Positions 7,019-15,306 of a stretch of DNA of 16,682 nt are shown piece by piece. The translations under genes were made by a program, and so were the position numbers. A model generated the notes under the pieces. That model was not told where the DNA came from, made no database searches, and saw nothing but the letters and a program-made list of their open reading frames with translations. The stretch lies in contig JAGXRS010000351.1 of assembly GCA_018335615.1 (NCBI GenBank), positions 1-16,682 on the forward strand, written 5' to 3'. Position 1 is the stretch's first letter. Each line of letters starts with the position of its first letter. Source of the stretch: Hydrogenophaga sp. (GTDB lineage: Bacteria > Pseudomonadota > Gammaproteobacteria > Burkholderiales > Burkholderiaceae_C).

Positions 7019-7740
7019 GATGCAAGAGGCTCCAGCATGGTTGCGGCGGCGATGGGTGGCTTCAGGGTGACGACCCGGTCGGCCAGGCGTTCAACGAGTT
7101 CGGGGTGGTGAAAGATGGCGAGCATGGCCACGCCTTCGGCCTTGATGGACTGCAACAGTTCGACCACCCGGTCGGTAGTGGCCGGGTCCAGGCTGGCAGT
7201 GGGCTCGTCGAGCAACAGCAGACGTGGCCGAGCAATCAGCCCCCGGGCCAGGTTGACGCGCTGTTTTTCGCCACCCGAGAAAGTGGCTGGTGGCACGCCC
7301 CACAAACGTTCGGGCACGTTTAGCAAGGCAAGCAATTCGCGGGCACGTTCGGCAGCGACGTCGCGCCGGGTGCCGCGCGTGACCAGCGGCTCGGCCACTA
7401 CCTCCACCGCCGTTTTGCGTGGCAGGCAGTGGAGAAATTGGGTTACAAAACCCAGCTCCTGCTTGCGCAGCTCGAGCATGCGGTGTTCGCTGGCCTGAGC
7501 CAGATCGGTGAGACTGCCCTTGGCGTCGCGGTAGACGATGCGACCGCTGCTGGGCAGGTAGGTACGGTAGATGGCCTTGAGCACCGACGATTTGCCGGCG
7601 CCGGTCGGGCCGACCAGGGCGGTCAGTTCGCCGGCAAAGACCTCCAGCTGCACTTGTGCGCAGGACGGAATCAACTTGTTTTGGTCGTGCAGTTGGAACT
7701 GCTTAGACAGGCCGTCGATTTTGAGTATGGCTTCTTGCAT
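7015..7740 (-). CDS. phnL: PhnL, ABC-type ATPase subunit of the C-P lyase system
   Basis: A 241-aa ABC-family nucleotide-binding protein with no membrane partner. In E. coli PhnL is needed, with PhnG, PhnH and PhnI, for phosphonate attachment to ribose triphosphate. Walker A GPTGAGKS is at 44-51, the ABC signature FSGGEKQR at 154-161, Walker B LLLLDE at about 174-179, and the H-loop in FHHPE. The start at 7738-7740 has GAGGA upstream in the 9-bp gap after phnK. FSGGEKQR and the HCLPRKTAVEVVAEPL segment separate it from transporter ATPases and from the neighbouring PhnK. Confidence 0.95.
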   Translation of the reverse strand: MQEAILKIDGLSKQFQLHDQNKLIPSCAQVQLEVFAGELTALVGPTGAGKSSVLKAIYRTYLPSSGRIVYRDAKGSLTDLAQASEHRMLELRKQELGFVTQFLHCLPRKTAVEVVAEPLVTRGTRRDVAAERARELLALLNVPERLWGVPPATFSGGEKQRVNLARGLIARPRLLLLDEPTASLDPATTDRVVELLQSIKAEGVAMLAIFHHPELVERLADRVVTLKPPIAAATMLEPLAS

Positions 7741-7749
7741 GGTCTGTCC

Positions 7750-8580
7750 TCAGAGGGCCGATGCCACCAGGCGCTGGGTGTAGGCGTGCTGGGGGTCTTC
7801 CAGAATCTGGTCGGTCAGCCCCGATTCGATGATGCGGCCGTACTTCATGACGATGGTGCGACCGGTGAGCAGGCGGATCACGCCCAGATCGTGGGTCACC
7901 ACAATCATGGCGGTGCCCAACTCCTGCTGGATTTCCAGAATCAGGTCGAGGATGCGCGCCTGCACCGACAAATCCAGCCCGGTGGTGACCTCATCGAGGT
8001 ACAGCAGCGGTGGTTGGGTGGCCAGCGCCTTGGCAATCTGTACCCGCTGTTGCATGCCGCCTGAAAACTTCTTGGGCGACTCATCCATGCGCTCGGGCAG
8101 CACCTCGGTGCGTGCCAGCAGTCGACGTGCGCGCTCACGGATTTCACCGTAGTGGGACAAGTCGCTCATCAGCAGCCGCTCGGCGATGTTGCCGCCGGCT
8201 GAAACGTTGAAGTTCAGCCCGAGGTGCGGGTTCTGGTACACCATGCCAAAGCGGTGGTTGCGCAACCAACGTTGTTGCGCAGCGTTGAGGGCAAACATGT
8301 CCCATTGCCGCTCACCGTCAAAGAACAACGCCTCGCCGGCCGTTGGCGCGTCGTCGAAGAACAGGGTCTTGACCACCGTGGACTTGCCGCTGCCAGACTC
8401 GCCCATGATGCCGAGAATCTCGCCCTCGTGCAGGTCGAAATCGATGCCATGGGAGGCCACGACCGAACCGCAGTGCGGGCAGATGTTGGTGTCCATCTCT
8501 GGGCCTGTGCTTTCAATGCACAAGGAGCAGCCTCGACCGTGTATCTTGGTCAGGCCACGGACTTCCAGTATCTTCTTCAT
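7750..8580 (-). CDS. phnK: PhnK, C-P lyase-associated ABC ATPase with a four-cysteine N-terminal insertion
   Basis: A 276-aa ABC ATPase that, in E. coli, docks on the PhnGHIJ core and supports PhnJ turnover. Walker A GESGSGKST is at 60-68; FSGGMQQRVQIAKAL is the ABC signature, YLDEVTTGLD the Walker B/D-loop, and VVTHDLGV the H-loop. It differs from E. coli PhnK near the N-terminus, where Cys18-x2-Cys21 and Cys34-x2-Cys37 form a zinc-ribbon-like insertion before the Walker A. Note V after E in Walker B (DEV rather than DEP). The start at 8578-8580 overlaps the phnJ stop as ATGA; a further upstream ATG at 8676 lies inside phnJ and adds non-homologous residues. Confidence 0.95.
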   Translation of the reverse strand: MKKILEVRGLTKIHGRGCSLCIESTGPEMDTNICPHCGSVVASHGIDFDLHEGEILGIMGESGSGKSTVVKTLFFDDAPTAGEALFFDGERQWDMFALNAAQQRWLRNHRFGMVYQNPHLGLNFNVSAGGNIAERLLMSDLSHYGEIRERARRLLARTEVLPERMDESPKKFSGGMQQRVQIAKALATQPPLLYLDEVTTGLDLSVQARILDLILEIQQELGTAMIVVTHDLGVIRLLTGRTIVMKYGRIIESGLTDQILEDPQHAYTQRLVASAL

Positions 8581-9509
8581 GCCTTGACCTCCTGGTCCGC
8601 TACGCCAGCGACGACCCCGGTACTCTGAGCGTTTTGGGTCGTCAGCCGGCTGTTGCAGTAATCCGAGTCTGAGCACTGCCAGTGCTTGTGGCCGTCGTCG
8701 TCTATCAATTCATCCAGAAAACTGTCGGTGGCGCCGCAGCGCTCGCAGGCGCGGCGCTGGCCGTGGTCATCGGTGAAATCCTCAGTGCGGAAGGGCACGT
8801 CGTCGAAGGCCAACGGATCAGCGCGGGTGTAAGGCGGGACCGCATAGATTTTTTTCTCTCGCCCGGCACCCAGCAGAACCAGCGCCCGGTTCTGATGCAA
8901 TTGCGGCACGTCGTAGCGCGGGATGGGGCTTGGGTCAATCACGTAGTGCCCGTTGATCCTTGTGGGGTAACGGTGAGAAATGGTGATTTCATCGAACTGC
9001 ACAATGTCCTCGTACAGCTTGGTCAGCAAGCGCGAATAGTCACCCTCTCCGTGCATGACCTTGCGCTTGGCTTCGGAGGGCTCTACCACCACCAGCGGGT
9101 CTGGGTACGGCACTTGCAGGATCAGCACCTGCGCTTCGGTCAGTGGTGTCTCGGGAATCCGGTGGCGAGACTGGATCAGTGTGGCCTCTGCCGTGTGCTC
9201 GGTGGTGTCCACCCCCGGGCAGGTCAGTTCGACAAAGTGGCGCAGGTTCACCGCGTTGACAGAATCGTCCGCGCCTTGGTCGATCACTTTGAGGGTGTCG
9301 CCTTCGCCGATCAGCGACAGCGTGACTTGCAGTCCACCGGTACCAAAACCACGTCCCATCGGCATTTCGCGCGAGGCGTAGGGCGTCTGGTAGCCGGGAA
9401 TGCATATGGCCTTGAGGATGGTACGTCGCACCTCTCGCTTGGCGTACTCATCCAAGAAGCCGAAGCTGTAGCCGGCCTCGTCCAGGGGCAGTTCGTAGCC
9501 GGGGTTCAT
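8577..9509 (-). CDS. phnJ: PhnJ, carbon-phosphorus lyase (radical SAM)
   Basis: A 310-aa catalytic subunit that cleaves the C-P bond of ribose 1-phosphonate 5-phosphate with a 4Fe-4S cluster, AdoMet and thiyl/glycyl radicals. The cysteine set Cys255-x2-Cys258-x20-Cys279-x5-Cys285 corresponds to E. coli Cys241, 244, 266 and 272; the first three should hold the cluster and the last be the thiyl cysteine. The N-terminal GYQTPYASREMPM and glycine-rich GRGFGTGG match the segment with the radical glycine. It is slightly longer than the E. coli protein because of a C-terminal tail after the last cysteine. Its ATG overlaps the phnI stop (9506-9509). Confidence 0.97.
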   Translation of the reverse strand: MNPGYELPLDEAGYSFGFLDEYAKREVRRTILKAICIPGYQTPYASREMPMGRGFGTGGLQVTLSLIGEGDTLKVIDQGADDSVNAVNLRHFVELTCPGVDTTEHTAEATLIQSRHRIPETPLTEAQVLILQVPYPDPLVVVEPSEAKRKVMHGEGDYSRLLTKLYEDIVQFDEITISHRYPTRINGHYVIDPSPIPRYDVPQLHQNRALVLLGAGREKKIYAVPPYTRADPLAFDDVPFRTEDFTDDHGQRRACERCGATDSFLDELIDDDGHKHWQCSDSDYCNSRLTTQNAQSTGVVAGVADQEVKA

Positions 9510-10630
9510 GGCTGGGCTCCTTCTGGTTGGGACTGCGCCGCAGTGGCCTTGTCCTGCGTCGTACGCAAGCGGTCCATGTCGGACTGGAAGGTCACGTAGT
9601 GCGGCATCTTGTAGTGACTGGCAAAGCCCATCGAATCGACACCATCGACGTGCAGCAGCACGAACTCCGGGTCTTCCGATGGATTGCTGGGGCCGTCACG
9701 CATGCCCTTTTGCAAGGCACGGTCGAGAATGGCCATAGAAATCGCTTTGACCTCGTTGTGGCCGAAGCAGGCGCCGTAACCCAAGGTAAACGTGGGTGGG
9801 CCGTCGGTGGTATCGCCCTCATACATGGCAACTACCTCACATTCGGTCATTAGGACCTCACCAGCCTCGATGGGCTCGCCCGTCACCGGGTGCGGCACCA
9901 TCACTGGCACATAGCCAACGCGCAACTCGGCGATGGTGGGGTGTACGTCGCCGTAGCCGCGCATGTTGGAATACGCAATCGCCAGCAGCGAGCCAGTTTC
10001 GGCCCGCGCCATGGTGGCCAACGCCGCCGAGCGCGGCACAGGGAACACCAGCGGGTCACGGGTGATGTCGAAAGCGCCGTGGGCGCGCCGGGTCAGCGGC
10101 GGCAGCAGGCCCTCCTCGCGCAGCGCATCGACCACCTTGGGGTAGGTATCGGGCAGGTTGGCGTCGGGTATGCCGTCCAGAAACCGCCGCGACACCGCGC
10201 GGAAGTCCTCGGCAGACTCATGGGCCAGGTCCAGGCGCATCAGGCGCAACGCGTAGTCGTTCGTCGGGCCCAGCATCTGGCCCCCCGGAATGTCTTTGAA
10301 AGCACTGGAGATCCGGCGAATCAGGCGCATGCGGCTGGTGTCCTGCACCGGCAGGTCCATCAGCCGTGGTTTGGTCGAGCGGTAGGCACGCAATGCGAAC
10401 GCCGCCTCTAGAGTGTCTCCCTGCATCTGCTTGATGGCCAATGCCGCCAGACGCGGGTGGTAGAGGCCGCCCTCAGAGACGATTCGCGAGGTCAGCAGCC
10501 GCAATTGCTGCTCGATGGCGGAAAGGGATAGGGGTGTACCCTGCTCGCCTTCGGCGCAGCGCAAGGCTTCAACGGCAGATTCGGCGCCGGCAATGGCGCG
10601 GCCGCCTCCTTTGATGGCAACGTAACCCAT
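9506..10630 (-). CDS. phnI: PhnI, C-P lyase core subunit (nucleosidase / phosphonate transferase)
   Basis: A 374-aa core subunit that, with PhnG, PhnH and PhnL, displaces adenine from ATP to form ribose phosphonate triphosphate. The start MGYVAIKGGGRAI is the expected PhnI N-terminus. The ATG (10628-10630) shares one base with the phnH stop (TGATG). Other conserved segments are GEVLMTECEVVAMYEGD and TLGYGACFGHNEVKAISMAILDRAL, and DSMGFASHYKMPHYVTFQSD near the C-terminus. A possible earlier ATG at 10753 lies within phnH and is rejected. Confidence 0.96.
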   Translation of the reverse strand: MGYVAIKGGGRAIAGAESAVEALRCAEGEQGTPLSLSAIEQQLRLLTSRIVSEGGLYHPRLAALAIKQMQGDTLEAAFALRAYRSTKPRLMDLPVQDTSRMRLIRRISSAFKDIPGGQMLGPTNDYALRLMRLDLAHESAEDFRAVSRRFLDGIPDANLPDTYPKVVDALREEGLLPPLTRRAHGAFDITRDPLVFPVPRSAALATMARAETGSLLAIAYSNMRGYGDVHPTIAELRVGYVPVMVPHPVTGEPIEAGEVLMTECEVVAMYEGDTTDGPPTFTLGYGACFGHNEVKAISMAILDRALQKGMRDGPSNPSEDPEFVLLHVDGVDSMGFASHYKMPHYVTFQSDMDRLRTTQDKATAAQSQPEGAQP

Positions 10631-11184
10631 CAGTGCGCTCCTTCCATGGTGACAAGGGTGGTGCGGGGCAACGCCGCGACGGCGTTGTCGCTGACCAGAA
10701 CGAAGTCCACCCCCATGGGAAAGTGGGCGTTCCATTCGGCGCGCTGCGTCCACCAGGCAGGATCGACGCCACTGACACGCAGTGGTTGCTTGCCACTGAT
10801 GCCAGGGCCTTGCAGGTTGAGACAGACACCTGTGCCCAGCGCCGACACGGCCAACACCACCGTAGCGCCTTGCTCCGGGTTCTCAAGCGAACCCAGGCGG
10901 GGCGTGCCCTCCAGCACCTGCGTGCCTGGGGCCAGGATGAAATCGGCAACCTCCAGGCTGCACATGCGCGCCCCCAGACGCCGCCGGTCATCGCGTTCGA
11001 GCAAATGGTGGATATCCGACAGGGTGCAGGCGCCATCGACCAGTGTTCCCAGAATGAGCCGCATGGCATTGCCCTCTGCGCCTTCCAGGGACTGCACCCG
11101 TCCGGGGTAAGAGAAGGCCGTCATCAGGCGACGGAACACCTGTTGCTGCCTTGCAGGCAACCAGGCCAGAGCTTCATTCGTCAT
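10630..11184 (-). CDS. phnH: PhnH, C-P lyase core subunit
   Basis: A 184-aa subunit of the PhnGHIJ complex, of a size close to E. coli PhnH. The start MTNEALAWLPARQQQVFRRLMTAFSYPG matches the family start, where a helix leads to the conserved FRxLMxAxSxPG. The C-terminal half has the VxLxGPGI-like segment LNLQGPGISG and FPMGVDFVL, also typical. The ATG at 11182-11184 lies inside the end of phnG (11-bp overlap), which favours translational coupling; the longer reading from 11268 is entirely inside phnG. No defect seen. Confidence 0.95.
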   Translation of the reverse strand: MTNEALAWLPARQQQVFRRLMTAFSYPGRVQSLEGAEGNAMRLILGTLVDGACTLSDIHHLLERDDRRRLGARMCSLEVADFILAPGTQVLEGTPRLGSLENPEQGATVVLAVSALGTGVCLNLQGPGISGKQPLRVSGVDPAWWTQRAEWNAHFPMGVDFVLVSDNAVAALPRTTLVTMEGAH

Positions 11185-11650
11185 CGTCTTCCTCCGTGGT
11201 GCCCAGCAGGGCAAAGTCCACCCGTGTGGCAGCCAGCAAGGCACGCCGCGTGTGCTGCTCCACCTCAACCACAGCAGCGCCTTCTGTCAGCAAGTCCCGA
11301 GCGTCCTCATGGCCTGGCCAGCGCGCCGCCAGCACGCCATCCAGAATGGCCAGGGCTCGGGCGAGACCGGCACGGTCGTCCAGCAGCGTGGCCGCACCCT
11401 CGGTGGTTTGGTTTTCAAAGCTCATACGGACATGGGCACGGGCCAGCGGGATTTCGCCGACGAAATAGGTATCACCCAGCGCACTGTCGGTCAGTGGCAG
11501 CAGGCCGAGACCCGACTGCGGCAGGTCCAAATCCTCTGCCCGGTAGCGTTGCGCCAGTTGGGTGGCCAGCGCCTGGGTCTGGCGGGCTGGCAGCGCCGAC
11601 CACAAGCGCAGCCAGTCGGCGCGCGGTGGCGTTTCAATGTCAATGGTCAT
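11174..11650 (-). CDS. phnG: PhnG, C-P lyase core subunit
   Basis: A 158-aa subunit of the C-P lyase core, similar in length to E. coli PhnG. Family features are the middle segment with GLLPLTDSALGDTYFVGEIPLARAHV, where a signature of the T-G-Y-x-x-G type is expected, and the following ALAILDGVLA helix. The C-terminus is acidic (EEDDDE). It follows phnE after a 25-bp gap and overlaps phnH by 11 bp. Confidence 0.93.
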   Translation of the reverse strand: MTIDIETPPRADWLRLWSALPARQTQALATQLAQRYRAEDLDLPQSGLGLLPLTDSALGDTYFVGEIPLARAHVRMSFENQTTEGAATLLDDRAGLARALAILDGVLAARWPGHEDARDLLTEGAAVVEVEQHTRRALLAATRVDFALLGTTEEDDDE

Positions 11651-11675
11651 CAGGGTTGTCCAGTAGTCGTGAGCG

Positions 11676-12716
11676 TTAGATCAACCGGGCACGCAAGCGC
11701 GCTTGCATCTGGTCGAGCACGAACACAAAGATGAAAATTGCAATCAGAATGGTCATGACGTGGCCGTACTGGAACATGTCGAAGCGACCTTTGAGTTCCT
11801 GCCCAATGCCACCCGCGCCCACCAAACCGATGACGGTAGCCATGCGCAGGTTGCGGTCCAGGATGTAGGCGGTGTAGGCCACGTATTGGGGCAACACCTG
11901 GGGCAACACGCCGTACCAAAGGGTCTTGAGCCGCCCGGCACCGATGGCTTCGAGCGCCTCTTGAGGCTTTTTATCGGCGTTCTCGATGTCTTCAGCGTAG
12001 AACTTGCCCAGGAAGCCAGCGGCGTGCAACCCGAGTGCCAACACACCGGCAATCGGACCAAAGCCATAGGCCAGCACCAGGAACAAGGCGACGATCAGCT
12101 CTGGCGCCGAGCGCAGCAAGCTGATGAAGCCACGCGCCGTGGTGTACGTGAAGCGACTGGGGCTGTAGTTGCGTGCAGCAAAGTAGGCCAGTGGCACTGA
12201 CAGCAAAACCGACAGGATGGTCCCCCACAACGCAATTTCCAGGGTTTCAATCATCTTGACGAACACTGTCCACACATACCCCAGCGGCTGCACCAGCACT
12301 TCCACCGTTTCGCTGTGCGCTTCCATCTGCAGGGTCTGCAGGTTCATCTTCTGCTCGACACGCTCCTGCATTTCAATACGGGACAGCCAAGGCAACTGTT
12401 CCCTGTTCAAGTCCTGGATGCGACCCACTTCTTCGCTGGTTGCCACCACGGGGGGCCACATCGCCTGGCCCACACGGCTGAGGCCACGAACCACCTGGGA
12501 TTCGTCTGCCAAACCGATTACATTGCCCACAGCTTGTGTGGTCATCACTGCCATCCTGTCCATCTCGGTGCGGTGACCAGTCACCAACAGCAAGACCAGC
12601 ACCATCAACAACGCCAGCACATGCTTGTGGTTGTAGGGGGCACCTAGATGCCATTGCAAGGTACTACCCTTGGGCGGCACTGGAATCGGGCGGGAGCTCA
12701 TGCTTGCGCCTTTCAT
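11676..12716 (-). CDS. phnE: PhnE, phosphonate ABC transporter permease with long N-terminal periplasmic loop
   Basis: A 346-aa inner-membrane permease that pairs with PhnC and receives substrate from PhnD. TM1 is at about 33-47 (LALLMVLVLLLVTG); about 105 residues follow before the next hydrophobic helix at about 160-180. The EAA-type cytoplasmic loop EALEAIGAGRLKTLWYGVLPQ is at about 253-273, and the last helix is at about 320-335. E. coli PhnE is shorter, so the loop after TM1 is the main difference. I choose the ATG at 12714-12716, which overlaps the phnC stop as ATGA. Alternatives are an upstream ATG (12728) and a downstream one (12701) with a slightly better purine-rich upstream stretch. 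Confidence 0.93.
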   Translation of the reverse strand: MKGASMSSRPIPVPPKGSTLQWHLGAPYNHKHVLALLMVLVLLLVTGHRTEMDRMAVMTTQAVGNVIGLADESQVVRGLSRVGQAMWPPVVATSEEVGRIQDLNREQLPWLSRIEMQERVEQKMNLQTLQMEAHSETVEVLVQPLGYVWTVFVKMIETLEIALWGTILSVLLSVPLAYFAARNYSPSRFTYTTARGFISLLRSAPELIVALFLVLAYGFGPIAGVLALGLHAAGFLGKFYAEDIENADKKPQEALEAIGAGRLKTLWYGVLPQVLPQYVAYTAYILDRNLRMATVIGLVGAGGIGQELKGRFDMFQYGHVMTILIAIFIFVFVLDQMQARLRARLI

Positions 12717-13513
12717 GCCGCCACCCACTGAGGTTCATGGACGAGCGCTTCGGCCTCCTCACCTGCTGGTGTGTCCTCCCAATGGGCGCCCCGGTACAGC
12801 GCATGGACACGTTCATCGGTAAATTCCGCGGGTGTGCCATCAAACACCACGCTGCCATCTCTCATGCCAACGATGCGGTCGCCAAATTCACGGGCCAGGT
12901 CGATTTGGTGCAGGCTGCACAGCACAGTCGCGTTGCGCTCGCGTGCGGCATCGCGAATCAGGGTCAGAATGTCCCGGGAAATCTTCGGATCCAGACTGGC
13001 CACCGGCTCATCGGCCAGTACCACTTCGGGGTCCAGCATGAAGGCGCGGGCAATACCCACCCGCTGCTGCTGGCCACCCGACAGATCCCCAGCACGGCGC
13101 CGGAGATGAGCAGGCGAGAGCCCCACCCTGTCCAGCAGCTGGCAGGCTTTCTGGCGGTGTGCGGGCTTGAACCAGCCCGACAACGCGCGCACCGTCGAGA
13201 CTGCCGGCAGCAGGCCGGCCAGCACATTCGACGCCACACTCATCCGGTTGGTCAGGTTGAAGTGCTGGTGGATCATCGCCACCCGCTGTCGCAGCTGCTT
13301 CTGTGTGCTGGTGTTGAACTCGGTACCGTCGATCAACACCCGGCCAGCGGTGGGTTGCATCAACCCATTGACCGCGCGCAGCAACGTCGATTTGCCAGCC
13401 CCGGAAGGGCCGAGAATGACGCAGAACTGCCCCCGAGGGATATCGAGCGACACGTCGCTGATCGCCCGGGTGCCATCAGGCCAGACTTTCTGGAGTGATT
13501 CAAAGCGGATCAT
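12713..13513 (-). CDS. phnC: PhnC, phosphonate ABC transporter ATPase
   Basis: A 266-aa ATP-binding subunit energising phosphonate import through PhnE. Walker A GPSGAGKST is at 35-43, the ABC signature LSGGQ at 144-148, Walker B VVLADE at 164-169, and the H-loop in SLHQIDLA. The start has GAGGAG upstream in the 15-bp gap after phnD. It precedes phnE with a 4-bp overlap. The gene order here is phnD-phnC-phnE, while E. coli has phnC-phnD-phnE. Confidence 0.95.
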   Translation of the reverse strand: MIRFESLQKVWPDGTRAISDVSLDIPRGQFCVILGPSGAGKSTLLRAVNGLMQPTAGRVLIDGTEFNTSTQKQLRQRVAMIHQHFNLTNRMSVASNVLAGLLPAVSTVRALSGWFKPAHRQKACQLLDRVGLSPAHLRRRAGDLSGGQQQRVGIARAFMLDPEVVLADEPVASLDPKISRDILTLIRDAARERNATVLCSLHQIDLAREFGDRIVGMRDGSVVFDGTPAEFTDERVHALYRGAHWEDTPAGEEAEALVHEPQWVAA

Positions 13514-13528
13514 GTCGCTCTCCTCGTA

Positions 13529-14470
13529 TCAGCGGGTGCTGGCTTTTTTCATGATGTCCTGCTTGACCTGGTCGGTGACCATTTCAAACAGCTTGCCGGC
13601 GTTAGCCATGTCCTGCTCGCTCACGTTGGCGGTGTAACCGTCGACCTTGCCGCCGCCGTAGCCGCGAATCTGGTCCTTGGTGATGCCAGGCAGTTTTTCA
13701 ACGTTGTTGAATGCATCGCGCAGCTTGGCCTTGACCGCACCGTCGACCTTGGGGTGGACGGCCAGCGGCGGGTAAGGAATAGGTGCGCTCTTGGCGATGA
13801 CCTTGACTTTGCTCGGGTCGATGGCCTTGCCGTTGACGGCCTTTTCGAACGAGTCGAAAGAGGCACCTCCCGCGTCCACCAAACCTTCGGCCAGGGCCTT
13901 GAGTACGTTGGCGTGGCTACCTGCCATGTTGATGTTGCCCAGGTCTCGCGCAGGCTGAACACCGCCGGCCATCATCATGGCCACAGGCACGGCAAAGCTG
14001 GATGTGGAGTTCACGTCGCCCAGCGCCACGCGCTTGCCCTTAAGGTCCGCAACAGAGTTGATGCCACTGTCGACGCGAGCGAACAGACCCGAGTAGTAGA
14101 CCGACTGGCCCTTGCTGACTGCCAAAGCCAACAGTTCCGAGCAACCTTTGCTCTTCGCTTGTAGGTAAGTCACCGGACCGTACCAAGCGATGTCGGCCGC
14201 GCCGTTGCACATGGCCTCAACCACCGAGCCATAGCTCTGGCCCACTTTGATGTCGAACTTAAGGCCTGTGGCCTGCTCGATGGCAGAAAAGATGGGTTGA
14301 AAGTCCTTCTTGGTGCCGTCTTCGGTACCGCCGTCGGCCGGCACCAAGATGACACGTAGGGGTTTATTGGCAGTGCCATCGTTTTGCGCTGCAGTGGCGA
14401 CCATCGGAACGGCCAGCACCGTGGCGCTAATTGCTAACAAGGTGCGCGAAAGGGTTTGTTTCAGATACAT
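13529..14470 (-). CDS. phnD: PhnD, periplasmic phosphonate-binding protein
   Basis: A 313-aa substrate-binding protein of the phosphate/phosphite/phosphonate family. A Sec signal peptide is visible: a short basic start (MYLKQTLSR), a hydrophobic core (TLLAISATVLAVPM), and cleavage expected after ATA at residue 27. The mature part has LRVILVPADGGTEDGTKKDFQPIFSAIEQATGLK and later GAADIAWYGPVTYLQA and GDVNSTSSFAVP, where the family binds the phosphonate group. It lies 50 bp after phnF with GGAG before the ATG, so it is probably on the same transcript. As the highest-demand component it may also have its own promoter in that gap, but I see no good one. Confidence 0.95.
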   Translation of the reverse strand: MYLKQTLSRTLLAISATVLAVPMVATAAQNDGTANKPLRVILVPADGGTEDGTKKDFQPIFSAIEQATGLKFDIKVGQSYGSVVEAMCNGAADIAWYGPVTYLQAKSKGCSELLALAVSKGQSVYYSGLFARVDSGINSVADLKGKRVALGDVNSTSSFAVPVAMMMAGGVQPARDLGNINMAGSHANVLKALAEGLVDAGGASFDSFEKAVNGKAIDPSKVKVIAKSAPIPYPPLAVHPKVDGAVKAKLRDAFNNVEKLPGITKDQIRGYGGGKVDGYTANVSEQDMANAGKLFEMVTDQVKQDIMKKASTR

Positions 14471-14520
14471 TACAAGTGCTCCAGCAAGTGGGAAGACAAA
14501 GGGAGAGGTTTGCGAGACCT

Positions 14521-15249
14521 TCAGGGGTTGATGCGCAGTTGGATCCGGTCTGCACGGAACCGGGTTATGGCGTACTCGACCGGGGTACCATCCCGTTCGT
14601 CCACGTTCACACTCTTGACCCGCAGCACCGGTCGGTTCTGCGGCATGCCCAGCATCCTGGCGTCGTCCCCTTGCGGGAGCACCGCCGTCACCAGGCTCTC
14701 TGTTCGTCGAATACGGCAGCCGTAGGCGCTGCCCAGCAGACTGTGCAAAGACCCGCTTTCAAAACGGCCCAGCAGGTCTGGAAAGCGTTCGACGGGTACA
14801 AAATGGGAAATAAGACACATGGGTCGCTCATCCACTAGACGAAGCGTGTCGACCCAGTGCACTGCATCTCCCTCTTGGATGTTCAGGCGCTGTGCCACCC
14901 GGGGTATGGCCCCCAGGGTCTGCTTTCGAAGGATGCGGTTCTCGGTCATGAAGCCGAGCGCGGCCAGGTTCTCGGTGAATCGGGTGGCCTGCCCGATCTG
15001 GTAGTCCAGCTGGGCGTCGAGTACGAAGATGCCCAAGCCATGACGGCGCTCCAACAGGCCAGCATCCACCAACTCATCGACGGCGCGGCGCAGAGTGTGT
15101 CGGTTCACACCAAACCGCTGTGCCAAGTCGGCCTCGGACGGAAGTCCATCCCCGGGTGCGTATCGGCTCAAGACCTCTTGTTCCAGTTGCTTGGCAATCT
15201 GGGCGTACAGGGCAAGACCGGAATCTCTTTCAACAGCGTACAGGCTCAT
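14521..15249 (-). CDS. phnF: PhnF, GntR/HutC-family regulator of the phosphonate operon
   Basis: A 242-aa transcription regulator. Residues about 10-77 are a GntR winged helix-turn-helix (LPSEADLAQRFGVNRHTLRRAVDELVDAGLLERRHGLGIFV). Residues about 95-240 are a UTRA ligand-binding domain (ISHFVPVERFPDLL, then PVLRVKSVNVDERDGTPVEYAITRFRADRIQL). Heading the phn genes, it most likely represses them and releases the operator when a ligand is present, as described for PhnF homologues. The operator is probably the palindrome adjoining its ATG. The bases just before the start are A/T-rich palindrome with no Shine-Dalgarno, so initiation is unusual here. Confidence 0.95.
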   Translation of the reverse strand: MSLYAVERDSGLALYAQIAKQLEQEVLSRYAPGDGLPSEADLAQRFGVNRHTLRRAVDELVDAGLLERRHGLGIFVLDAQLDYQIGQATRFTENLAALGFMTENRILRKQTLGAIPRVAQRLNIQEGDAVHWVDTLRLVDERPMCLISHFVPVERFPDLLGRFESGSLHSLLGSAYGCRIRRTESLVTAVLPQGDDARMLGMPQNRPVLRVKSVNVDERDGTPVEYAITRFRADRIQLRINP

Positions 15250-15281
15250 ATTTAGTTATCTAGACAAGTAGATAACTAAAT
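15250..15281 (-). promoter_or_regulatory. Probable PhnF operator, 12-bp-arm palindrome
   Basis: Perfect 12-bp arms ATTTAGTTATCT (15250-15261) and AGATAACTAAAT (15270-15281) are separated by 8 bp. The core contains CTAGACAA, resembling HutC/GntR-type operators with a TAGAC centre. It directly adjoins the phnF start codon. A repressor bound here would block transcription or initiation of the whole operon, including its own gene. A CATGAT hexamer (complement of 15280-15285) is a weak -10 candidate that would put the start site in the palindrome. Confidence 0.8.
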
Positions 15282-15306
15282 CATGCGCTTGATCCATGAA
15301 CCTTTT

